Below, piece after piece: positions 25,417-35,705 of a stretch of DNA of 64,000 nt (position 1 is the first letter of the stretch; every line of letters starts with the position of its first letter). This stretch comes from Hericium rajendrae. Lineage: Eukaryota; Basidiomycota; Agaricomycetes; Russulales; Hericiaceae. A program made the position numbers and the translations under genes. The notes under the pieces are model-generated. The model was given only the letters and a program-made list of their open reading frames with translations, ran no database searches and had not been told where the DNA came from. The stretch lies in NCBI GenBank assembly GCA_033439255.1, contig CM065892.1, positions 124,001 through 188,000 of the forward strand, read 5' to 3'.

Positions 25417-25720
25417 GACAAGGTATCTGTGTAGGTGTGTGGATGGTATATCTAGGATACGGAGTATCTAAAGCAAACATACCCAATACTAACGGTGCCG
25501 ATCGTGGTATATATCACCAGTCCAGTTGTGCAACCCAGAAATGTCCTAGTTAGCGACGATAGCAGTATAAATAACACAACAACATGACGTCAGGAAAAGC
25601 AAGCGAGCATACCAAGAGGATAGCATATGGGTGAAATCGTGTCCATGGACATAGCGAATAGAATGCATATAGATGAAAGAGCAAAGCAAAATGTTCATGT
25701 GAGGGTATCCAGAACCCATC
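25417..25720. other. Convergent gap CYB2 / DUF2235 with a CRE palindrome
   Basis: About 304 bp of 3' sequence for both genes. A perfect TGACGTCA lies at 25585-25592, next to an AT-rich TATAAATA stretch. Its position after two stop codons makes promoter function doubtful. Confidence 0.4.
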
Positions 25721-28455
25721 TTAACGCTTTGATTGATAGGAAATCAGACGAGCATTCGCGTTGCGGCGGTGCCGCAATACTTGCACTACGGAGAATATGC
25801 GCGGCAACGCATTGTGGATGGATTCGATGGAGACGTGCATGACCGACTCGTCCGAGGTCTCACACCTCACGAATTCGCCGTTAAGTTGGATAATGGCCAA
25901 GGACAGATCTGCGGCATCTCTGTCGGCCGTCAGATAAATCTTGTTGGCATACATCGTCTGGGCATATAGTCGCGGCTTTGCGACTCTCGGAGAAGGGGGC
26001 CTTGCCTGAGTTGGCCCAGAACAACGGAATTATGTGCTGTGCTGCGTCTGGCACCTCATGTAAAGCACGTCGTCCCTCGACTATAAAGGCATGGAAATCG
26101 TCAGCTCACCTCCCCGCAAAACAGAAGCGTAAAGCATCACCAGACATCATCGTCTTGAACAAATCAGTCAGTATTTCCTTCTTGTTGAGAGCCGCATCTT
26201 CCAGATGCCGCTTGGATTGCTCGACGAGATAAGATACTGTGCCGTACAGGTCCTTCTCCAACGTTATCTGGAGGTTTCCTTGGGACAGAGAGTCCTGCAG
26301 ATTCTTCCAGTCCTCGGATTTGTTGCGAGCTGGATACGGCAGAACTGCGTGAGAGACATATGCATCCGAGCCCCTCCGGAACACAGAGCTATGAATGCTC
26401 TGGCCAGGCTGTATCCGTCGACCTCTGCCCAAGTGGGGCCTGCGAACGAATCGAGTCAGTAAATTCGTGCCTATAGTTGACCACTCGAGGTTGACGCACC
26501 ACCAGACCAAGCTGTCGGAATCCTTGTATGACAGCCGCTTGATAGGTAAGAACTCGAACAGCTTCCATACTCCCTTCAGCGACTCGTGGACCTCCATTGA
26601 TTTGTCCAAGCTCCAGTAACCTCTGAATGGATGCATGAGAAGCCCATGCTTGGTTGCTTCATAAGACATCCAACGCAAAGGCGGACCACTGTGATCCATG
26701 CTCAAATTGTGGACGTTCCCACCACCTCTGTTCGTGCCAGACGCCAGGTCAGTAGCCACAATATCCGAAACCTCGGCGCAACTCACATATCCGAATGCGT
26801 ACCCACAAACCAGACCTCCTTCACGCGTGGCTCTCCGGACTCTCTATCTTTCTCTGGCCCTGAGTCGCCTTGATTCGCCTTCAAGGTGCTTCCTCCATTC
26901 GCAAACTCGGGCAGAAATTTGACGCGGCGTTCGTCGAGAGCCAGACCGTGGCGAAAGTAACAAACATGTTGCATTCCCGAGGCCACTCCCGGAAGGACTT
27001 TATTGCGTACAATGCCCACGGACGACACGGTGTCCCTGCATCATATGGGACTATAAGCATGGATATTCAGAAGAAATACAATTTCGTGCTTAACTCACCA
27101 TGCACCTACAAAGTGCACCTGAACGACTCTTGAGAAAGTCTGCTTGAAGTGTTCAGCCATCTGGACGGTGTCCGATTTGTTGGACGACAGTTGAGGTGAC
27201 TCCGATGGGCTACCGTCTTCTGCGGTGGCATCGGGTGTCGTATCTTCGCTAAAATCGGCGTCGTCGACTGAAGCAAATAACTCGAAGGCACTGTAACCAT
27301 TATACAACCCCGGAATCAAAAAGTTACCTCAAATACTCACAATGGTATCTGTGCTTCGTTCCCTCTGTGGATCAATCCGACCTACAGATCAGAGATAAGC
27401 CGTTAGTAGGCCGCACCAGGGTACTCGATCGCTTTCTGTCTACCTTGTCAATCATGGCCGACAAAGCGCGGACTTGATATGCACCACGAGAGAATCCTGT
27501 AATCGAAGTCCATCAACGAACTATCCGTGACAATCGCAGATCCAGATTAGGAACCCACCAAACAAAAAGATGTTATCGCCTTCGCGGTAATGCTCCGCTA
27601 ACCAGCGATAAGCACCTAAAAGGATTCTTTCGAAATTCCTAGAGTCACAATCAGGTCCATGTGCTGCCAGATGTATATTCTAAACATACCAAGCGATGGC
27701 AAGATCGATCTTATGGTCGAGAACTCGCCTCAAATAACTGAGCTTCTTCCATGATGGCTTTGCGTAGGTTCCGATACCACTATCGTAATAGGTCAACTGG
27801 GAGCCATCCTTGAGAAGGAGACTGTAAAGTTCTACGACGTTCGTGTTCTATGGAAAACGATCAATTAACGACGGCGATTATGTCACGGGAAAAGGCTGAC
27901 CTTAAGGCCAAATTTATTAGAAGTGCCATCAATGCAAATAACCAAGTTCCTGCTACTCTGACTGCATCCACATGGCCTTGGAGGGAGGTCCGGCTCTGCT
28001 GCTGCTGCTGCCGCCGTCGCCTCCGCGGCGCTCAACGGCGTATCTGCCTCGGATGGGGACAAAAAGTCTTCAGAACGAGCGCCAGGAGAATGAGCTACGC
28101 CAGGCTTCGTCGGGCTCGCCGTAATGGGCGTCCTATCTCCATCATGGCGGAAGGGGGAAGCTCCGGAATGCTCGTCCACGGGGCTCTCGGTGAAGTAGGG
28201 AAGGGGATCTCTCGACGAGGCTGGAGGTGTATCGGTGTTTAGAGTCGGAAGAATGTTCCCGGAGGATCGACGTCGAGTGCCTTCAGGAAGAGTGCTGCTT
28301 CCTCGACGGCCGCCGGATGTGCCAATTGTCCATCTACGAATGTTTTCTTCAAGGTGACGAGCGAACTGTTCAAGCTCGCCTGGCACGGCCGCCGTTGGAC
28401 GAGGTAGGCGATTCCGCGGAGGTGGGCCTTGGTAACTTTTGACGTGCGGTCCCAT
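25721..28455 (-). CDS. DUF2235 alpha/beta-hydrolase-like protein
   Basis: DUF2235 proteins share a lipase-like fold with bacterial Tle1 phospholipases; the role of the fungal members is not known. The N-terminal 130 residues are low-complexity Ser/Thr/Pro-rich. The domain starts at NLVICIDGTSNKFG, continues with NTNVVELYSLL, the nucleophile elbow FLFGFSRGAYQVRALS (GxSxG), VQVHFVGAWDTVSS, and the His motif WFVGTHSDIGGGNVHN. A C-terminal portion (LRWMSYEATKHGLLMHP onward) follows. All expected catalytic residues are seen. The end is unresolved: after LTDLFKTMMSGDALRFC the frame enters an intron, and a plausible last exon (KIYLTADRDAADLSLAI) stops at 25721-25723, but no splice pair joins them cleanly; another acceptor gives a stop near 25930. 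Confidence 0.75.
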
Positions 28456-28609
28456 GGCAGAGATGCTTTAGCCGGTATAGGAAGATGTCAATTGTGAGGA
28501 GCCGGAAAAGTAGCACCAACGGTGTTGTCCGACTTATAATTCTATGGGCAGTTCCCTCGGAGGCTTTATGAGTAACTTAATTGTTCGAAGGCTCCTCCTA
28601 CCGGATCAG

Positions 28610-30060
28610 ATCATCAGCATGGAAGACCACATGTGTAGGCACAGTTACGTGACTACGTATTGGCAACATTGGAGGAGCAAGCTGGAGACATACGAAAAAC
28701 TCACATGAATCTTCCTCCTCTATACGAGGTCGGAACGATGGCTGAAGGGCTCTGGAAAATAGAAAGTAATTACTTTGCGGAGCGGCGTCGCTACCTCGAT
28801 ACCTGGTCCGTGGGAATGCCACCGCCCTTGAGCCCTTCGTTCCCGGTTCCCGTCTTCCCTGGACCATTCTCATCATGAACCGAACACAATAGGGCCACTC
28901 TGGAGGGAGATCTCTGCCTATCAAAGTTGATCATTGATCCTGGAACTCGCACGTCCACCGCCTCAGTGAATCCACGCTGATTACGGTAGATGGGACGCCT
29001 CACCTCAGAGGAACAGCCAATGTTGAGAGCAACATGTGTCAACTCGCCAGTGCCCCGTTTCTCCGCCGATATGAGAGCTTGGCGATAAAACCCGGGACAT
29101 CGCCTTTTGATCATCACTAAAGAACCAGATTCAAGGCTCATATCCGCATGGATCCTCAATGGCCTAAGCCCATCTTGATATGAGTTGCGACCTGCATATA
29201 TCCAGCTGTCAATGGGATGGCTCTGGCAAAAGGCATGCCGAATAGTCGTGAGTGCTTGGTTCGAAGAAGGTAGACATAGGGAAATCAATGGGCTGGGATA
29301 AGATGCCATCCTTCTAGAAACAATAGAGTTGGGAGAGTTGTCGACGCCAGGTCGGGAGTCCTGACATGGTATGAGCGGCAACAAGGAGGCCGTTTTTTTG
29401 GCCGTCAGAACGGACTGCGCATCATCCAACGATCCCCGAGCTTCGCGTCGGCATAGCTCCCTGGAGGTAAACTGCCAAGCCTGACATGCCTTTCAGCAAC
29501 GAATGTGACCGCGTTCAGACGCCTGTAATTGGTACAGGTGCTCTTGGACCATGCCTCGCGCTCGGGGCGGGCAACAAAAATGATCCAGACTTATCAACTG
29601 AACGCCAGACGCACCATACCCAGCAGCATCCCCGACCGAATTCGAAGCCATCTTAGGTGAAGCCTCTGAGGCCATGTCAGAAGGCCCGACGAATTTTTTT
29701 TGGGAGGGCTCGAGGCTATGGCGTAGTCCGGACACGAAAAGATCTCATCGTAATTGTCCTTCACAGGGATAGTCCGGGATCCTACATAAAGCAACTCTTG
29801 AGACGAAATTCAGGTCGGTATTAGGGCCGCGCATTTATTCAAAACCCAACCGTTCTCATCCACACGCAGCCGAGTGCTCCATCTGCCAAACCAAAAGTGT
29901 TGACTTACTAAAGTTTTGACAGCACCCTGGTTTCCACCCAAAGTCGACCTTGTGAACGCATGCCCATGACCAGGTGGGGAAAGTTCAAAATTGATCTGTG
30001 CTGTCTCATGCAATCTAGGCATCGGATCATCTCTATAGACAATAAAACGAGTCACAATAG
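28610..30060 (-). pseudogene. Unidentified, possibly decayed coding stretch
   Basis: Minus-strand frames here look more protein-like than random (for example CFKFDTSQK, then PMPRLHETAQINFELSPPG and STLGGNQGAVKTL near 30030-29900; LLYVGSRTIPVKDNYDEIF near 29790; VMIKRRCPGFYRQALISAEK near 29100). I could not join them into one gene with sensible introns and recognise no domain. It may be a fast-evolving hypothetical gene, a remnant of a once larger gene, or chance. The span is approximate. Confidence 0.25.
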
Positions 30061-31015
30061 GATGTATGCATACCTTTTGCGACGTGTCGAATTTAAAGCA
30101 CTTCGAGAATACGACTAGTTGACTTAGCCGCGGACCGCATAGAGTCTTGTTGAGCCTGATAACATGTCTATAAAGAGATGTTGAACACAGATCCTTGTAG
30201 TTCGTGCTTGCCGTCTAAACATGATGAGGCCAGCCGATCACTTATCCAGCGTGGAGTGTGCTCACGATACATCATCTCTAAGGACAGCAAACCTAATGAG
30301 CCAATTACCCACAGACTGCTAGCGAAGATTGCTACGCACCTCTCGATCGACGCGCCCTTGCATGTACACGAGGGCTACAAAGTGAATGACCACAGGCCGC
30401 AGCTACTTAGAGTTATTACATTACCTTAGGATTTTACGAACGATAGGGAACGTTCGTAGATGGAGATAAGGCTTGCGATGGCCGTCACGTACAAAGCAAG
30501 GCGTCTGATTCGTCTCCGTGTGCGCTACCTTCACGTGTGTGAGCAAGAAGGACATGTGAGCGAAAGAATGTCCGCTTCTGCGCCGGACCAAGAGGCCTTT
30601 ACGGGCGTTAGAGAGAGATGTCGAGAGAAGATCCGGCTCTCATAGACGATAGTGCAGCATAGCGAATCCCCGGCAGACATGAGACGATAGAATGGCAGAC
30701 CAAAGCTCGAGGGAGACACGTTTGCACGGCGGTTGGACGACACGCGAGATACAGACCGCTGCTGCGTGCGGAGAAGATGTGGAGTGGCTTATGGAGATGG
30801 TGCGATTGCTATCGAGGTGATGGCAAAAGGCTGGGGATTGCGGGAGACGGTGGGGAGCGCGACGGACGCGACGGTCACGTTTCGCATCAGCATCGATCCG
30901 AGTCCTCTCTCTTTCTTCCTCAAGTACCACCACAACCGCACACCAATTCTCCGTTCCCATCTTCATCGTCGCGCACGCCGTCAGGCAGCGCCTGTCGCCC
31001 CCGACGTCGTCGACG
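30061..31015. other. Intergenic region upstream of NEM1
   Basis: About 955 bp. The right end, from about 30730, is the NEM1 promoter and leader; an overlapping open frame there is in another phase and has no motifs. A perfect 8-bp inverted repeat is listed separately. Confidence 0.45.
30435..30458. repeat. Short inverted repeat TACGAACG/CGTTCGTA
   Basis: Eight-base arms TACGAACG and CGTTCGTA are separated by 8 bp (ATAGGGAA). It could be a dimeric regulator site or a chance palindrome. Confidence 0.4.
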
Positions 31016-32698
31016 ATGAACTCCCTGACATATCTGTCCCGCCAATTCGACGTGCTTGCCTCACGAACCGCGCCCTCGACCCCGACGGGCGAGTTCCCTC
31101 CTCTGGGCCCGGAATCTGCATCGTCATCGTCCCGGCCAGGATCCAGTCGCCGCTACAGTGTCTCATCGAATTGCGCTCCAACCGCGCCCCCAACGTGGTC
31201 ACTCAAGTCACTGGTGGCGCCTCCGCCACCCCCGCGACCGCGTCGGTCGATGACATCCCCTGCGCGCATTCTCACACCGAACCGCTCGCGCTCGAAATCC
31301 CAGCCCCGCCGCACAGCTATTCGTCTCAAGGTGTCTCCGCAGCCGCAGAGCGTGCTTCGGCGGGTTTTCGTAGTCCGCGTCTTCGTCCTGCTCTGGCATA
31401 CAATATGTGCAGCTGCGCGCTCCGTCATAGCATGGCAGAGCCCGTTTGCCGCCGGTGACATTGGCATTGGCGCGGGCACTGCATTGGCTGATGGCGGGGG
31501 GGATACGGAAAAGGAGGCTGAGGCAGAAGACGACGCAGAGATTGAGGATGTGGAGAAACGACTGATGCTGCCCACCCCGCCGCCATCATCCCCGCCCTCA
31601 CCAATACCAGATTCCACTCCACCCTCCATTATTCGCTCACAAACCAACCCCGAACCTGCCCCTCTCGTACTCGCCTCCCACGCGCATCCGCCACAAACGT
31701 TCGTCTTTGCACCCCCACCCCCACCGCCGCCGCAAGACGGCCAGCTCCTCCCGCACCCCCTCGTCTCCTCGCTCCTTCCTACCTCCGCATTCTCACTCTC
31801 GCTGGCTTTCTCACGAACGCCCACCCCGGACCGCATTTCTCCGCCTCCAGGTCTCCCCCTACCTCCGCGCAAGACCCCATTCCACCTCCCCAAGACCCTC
31901 GTACTCGATCTCGACGAGACGCTTATCCATTCGACCTCGCGACCCCTGCACCCGTCGAGTGGTGGTTCCGGGCTTCTCGGCGGTCTCGGCTTGGGTCTGG
32001 GCAAGACGCAGAGCGCGGGGCACATGGTTGAGGTCGTGCTGGGTGGGCGTAGTACGCTGTACCATGTCTACAAGCGGCCATTTGTAGATTTCTTTCTGCG
32101 CAAGGTGCGTTTGCCCGTCCCCGGTGGGATCATGCCACTTGTCTGATCGACTCATGCAATTCGCCTGTTGTGTACTTATATATGCGCTTTCTCGACAGGT
32201 GTCTTCATGGTATACACTGGTGATCTTCACTGCATCCATGCAAGAGTACGCGGACCCCGTTATCGACTGGCTCGACGCCGGCCGGGGCATCCTTGGACGC
32301 CGCTTCTTCCGCGAGGTGCGTGTCTTCTCTTCTTATCTCCCGATCCTCCACCGCTGACGCCGAACCCCGCCTGCTTCCTCGCCACCTGTACACACAGTCA
32401 TGCACGCAGCTGCCGAACGGCTCGTACACGAAGGACCTGTCCGTCATCGAGCCGGACCTCGCGCGCGTCTGCCTCATCGACAACTCGCCGGTCAGCTACA
32501 ACGTGAACGAGAGTGCGTGTTGCGTGTCTTGCCTGCCCGTGCTGTGCCGCTGACAGCGAGACAGTGAACGGCATCCCGATCGAGGGGTGGACGAACGACC
32601 CGTCCGACCAGGCGCTGCTCGACCTGCTCCCCGTGCTCGACTCGCTCCGCTTTACGAGCGACGTGCGGCACGTCCTCGGCATCCGCGGCTACTCGTAG
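31016..32698 (+). CDS. NEM1: Nem1-type nuclear envelope phosphatase (FCP1/NIF domain)
   Basis: Nem1 with Spo7 dephosphorylates the lipin Pah1 at the ER/nuclear envelope and so controls membrane phospholipid versus triglyceride synthesis. The long N-terminal part is Pro/Ser-rich with a hydrophobic segment ([18 protein letters not shown]) that probably anchors the protein. The HAD catalytic motif is [15 protein letters not shown] (DxDxT). Then come [94 protein letters not shown] and LGIRGYS. Four exons; the last three introns are short. An acidic glycine-rich insert ([17 protein letters not shown]) sits just after the catalytic motif. Integrity looks complete. Confidence 0.92.
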
Positions 32699-33426
32699 CC
32701 CTCCTCGATGCGATGGCATGTACATACTGCTCGCCAGGCAGCACGGACTCGTTGAATACCGCTCTTTGCCTTTTCATGCTGGGTTTGCGCTTTGTTTCGC
32801 TTCGTCTGTTATATACATCCAAGTTACCGTTTACTCATCCATCCACCCGCACTACACCCACTCCATCCGCCATGCACATGCATATATTGCCCTACCCTGC
32901 CCTCATTGCAGTATGCTATGCCCCGTACCATACTCACCCCACCCCTCGCATTTCGCTTTGCTCAACACCCATACTGAAGCATCGTTCCATTTCGTTTCAT
33001 CTTGGCCATAACATATTGTACTCTATTCTATACCATCTCCTTCGCATCTCAGACGTGCGACACGCTCGGTCCAACTGTCAGCAGGCCGCAAGCCCGTAAG
33101 TGCAGACAAGGAGCAATCTAGCAGAGTATATTGCATTGCGTTGGCGTACAGTATAGGACATGAGGGTGCGGGCGGCGGATGATATGGAGGTACTATGACA
33201 CGAGCAAAGGGACAGACTACGGACCATCAATCAACATGAAGAAAGAGGAGGAAGAAAATCAACGGCCTAGGAATATATAAACAAGGCATGGCGATCCGGT
33301 TGGGCTTGGACGGCGGGTAACGGCGTGCGGGTGGGATAGTGTAACAGCGAGTCAGATTAGATTACAGCGAGTACGACGTCGACGAGAGAATGAAAGGACG
33401 GGGAGGAGAGGCGTGATGGTATGGTA
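32699..33426. other. Convergent intergenic gap NEM1 / SNF7
   Basis: 728 bp of 3' sequence for both genes. It is C- and T-rich on the left half and has several short open frames of no likeness to proteins. No RNA or repeat is supported. Confidence 0.5.
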
Positions 33427-34468
33427 TCACATCGCCAGTTCCGCTTGGAGCGCCCGGAGCTCGGCCTCTTCCTCCTCCTCTGCTGTTCTGTGCCGGGTTG
33501 GGGCTGCGGTGGAAAACAATGGTGAGATGGAGTCGTTGGGTGGCAAGAAGAGCGGGACGCACGCTCTTTCATTCCTGGGGGCGCGGCAATGGGCACGCGG
33601 TCTGCGCCCCGTAGACGTTCGTTCAAGTCTTCCTGCTCCAGTTCCGCCAGCTCGTTCTTCAGCTCGTCCTGTGCATACATAATGAGAACCGCGATAACAG
33701 AAGAGACACAGACAAGCGCCCGTACCTCGTCAATGTCAACGCCAGCATAAAGCGGATTCGAAATCGCCTCTGAGATCTCGTTCGCGAGCTCGCGCTGCTC
33801 GTTGATAGCAGACATCGTGCCATCTACCGTCTCGGGTGTCCTGTATCGCACAAAGAATGAGTCAGTCAGCCGTGCAGCACGGCGCCGTGGGAGGCGGAAA
33901 CTAGGCACGTACATGTTTCCGTGGAGAACCTTCAGTGCGTCGGAGCCCTTCTTCATGGCGGACATGGTCTCGAGGTTGAGGTTTGCGGATTCGAGCGTGT
34001 TCATCTGCGATTCGAGCTGCATTCGGGCGCCCTCGATACGGCTGAGCTCGGTCTCGTTCATCTTCTTCCGTCGGAGTGCCTGGGTTGCCACTGTGATACA
34101 TTGAGAATGTCAGTACTTTGCAGTCTTCAGCCATGAGATATGATATCCAGAGGAAAGCTATCAAGACCCTAGCTTATCCAAGGACAGTATCCAGGGACGA
34201 TAGCCATGCACCCGCGCACCCGCGCATACGAACAAACGCCCACAACCGCACAACCACAAACACCATGCACAAGAATGACCAACGCACCAGCCTTATTCGA
34301 CACCGCATTCGCGCGCGCCTTAGCCGTGTCCTCCTCGATCTTCTTCTGCAGGTGCTCCTCCTTCTTCTCGAGCATCTGCAGCTGCTGCCGCAGGCCGACG
34401 ATAGCGTCGCGCGCGGCCTGCTTGGCGTCGCGTCGCCCCCCAAAGTAGCTCATGAACGAGGCCATCAT
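33427..34468 (-). CDS. SNF7: ESCRT-III subunit Snf7 (Vps32/CHMP4)
   Basis: Snf7 polymerises into the filaments that pinch vesicles into multivesicular bodies. Exon 1 encodes MASFMSYFGGRRDAKQAARD and a basic amphipathic helix. Later exons give ATQALRRKKMNETELSRIEG, ESANLNLETMSAMKKGSDAL, INEQRELANEISEAISNP and DEDELKNELAELEQEDLNE. The last intron joins GMKE to a tail ending EEEEEAELRALQAELAM, the amphipathic helix recognised by Vps4; the unspliced frame would give an unrelated basic tail. Two adjacent ATGs exist at 34468 and 34465. Divergent from PSF2 across 308 bp. Confidence 0.94.
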
Positions 34469-34776
34469 GCCGTGCGCTGGGAGGCGAGAGAGGTGTGTGC
34501 GGGGTGCGGGGCGGGATGGGTTCGAGGTCAAGGCCGTCAGCGCAGGTGACGCCACCGTTTCTGGTGCGAATGGCTGCGGGCAAGGCAGATTGCCCCGATA
34601 TGGTGTGTGGGTCTCACGGTCATGCGCGGCTGATGTAACCAGCGCGTCGCGTTCATCGAACGCGTCGAGTCGAGTTACGCGTTCATCCTTGGCTTCCGGT
34701 CTTTCTGCAGCTGCTTTTGTGAGCAAAAAGAAGCCCACATCTTGCACACTCGCTCACAACCAACCATTTCAGGATA
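34469..34776. promoter_or_regulatory. Bidirectional promoter SNF7 / PSF2
   Basis: 308 bp between two divergent starts. The part near PSF2 has two MluI boxes (listed separately) and several CGCGTCG elements. Confidence 0.5.
34660..34682. promoter_or_regulatory. Paired MluI cell-cycle boxes (MCB) upstream of PSF2
   Basis: Two exact ACGCGT palindromes lie at 34660-34665 and 34677-34682, 95-117 bp before the PSF2 ATG. ACGCGT is the site of the fungal MBF complex that switches on replication genes at G1/S, and PSF2 is a replication gene, so position and target fit. Binding is not shown by sequence alone. Confidence 0.6.
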
Positions 34777-35554
34777 ATGGCTCTGCCGGCTCCCCTGCGC
34801 ACATCAGTCACGCCGCCAGAGCTGGAGCTCATCGCGTCCGAGCAACTGGTCGAAATCATCCCTCTAATCGCAATGGAACGAACCGCATTTATATCGGTAC
34901 TACCTTTCATATCCTCACGACAACATTGGTACAAACCATAGCTTCTGCAGGGCGCGTATGGCCCGCTGCGTCCACCCACAAAAGCCAAAGTGCCAATATG
35001 GATGGCCACGAATCTCAAACTGAAAAAGAAGTGCCATATCGTGCCTCCGTCTTGGTTAAGCGTCGGTGAGCATTCTTTGATTTACATTCAGGCTGCTTGC
35101 TCTCATGCGCCCGCGAAGACTTTTTGCAAGAACGCTTAGCGCTCGAAACGTCCAAAGCCGAATTCAGCCCGCTTCCGTTTCGCTTTGCGGAGGTGGCGAA
35201 AATAATTCTGGATATGTGAGTCAAAAGAGCACACGTTTCGACGCCTAATTTACGAGAGGTACAGAGCACCTGATGATGTCGAAAATCCCGATAAAATCCG
35301 GTATCTCCTCAAAGACATACGTGAGGCAAGGCAGGCGAAGAGCAGGGAGGGTCTCCAAATGATCGATCACAATGAGCTGAGTGTAAGCACTGCCTTTTCT
35401 ACGTCCACAATCCCTCTGAATCATCAATTAGTTGGCGAACCTCTGCTCCATGGAGATCAACGAGATCCGACCCTTCTTCGTCCGTGCGATGGGTGTACTC
35501 ACGCACATCACTCGCGAGGCCGCACCCGCGGAACCACAGTTCGACGGGTTCTAG
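34777..35554 (+). CDS. PSF2: GINS complex subunit Psf2
   Basis: Psf2 is one of four GINS subunits; with Cdc45 and Mcm2-7 it forms the replicative helicase. Five exons read in phase: MALPAPLRTSVTPPELELIA, ASEQLVEIIPLIAMERTAFI, SGAYGPLRPPTKAKVPIWMA, LKLKKKCHIVPPSWLSV, REDFLQERLALETSKAEFSP, LPFRFAEVAKIILDMYRAP, IRYLLKDIREARQAKSREGL and finally EINEIRPFFVRAMGVL ending in QFDGF before TAG. Length is about 200 residues, normal for the family. Context: divergent from SNF7; promoter carries two MluI boxes. Confidence 0.93.
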
Positions 35555-35705
35555 CTGCTTTCTCACCATTTCGCTCATATTTCAAAACCACTTGTGCACT
35601 GTATGATATCATTGTTCCAATATGTACGATTAATTTAATGGGTTCCATAGGTTTGGCCGTGTTCCGATGTATACTTTCTATGCCCGCTGCAATTGGGTAG
35701 TCCGA

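Noticed and set aside
25585-25592. CRE palindrome as a promoter element
   Set aside because: It lies between two convergent 3' ends, so no promoter is expected there; kept only as a note in the gap entry.
30733-31458. A 241-codon frame overlapping the NEM1 start
   Set aside because: Different phase from the NEM1 protein and no motifs; judged a shadow of GC-rich coding DNA.
33357-33540. Basic C-terminus of unspliced SNF7 frame
   Set aside because: The spliced version yields the conserved acidic tail with the Vps4-binding helix.
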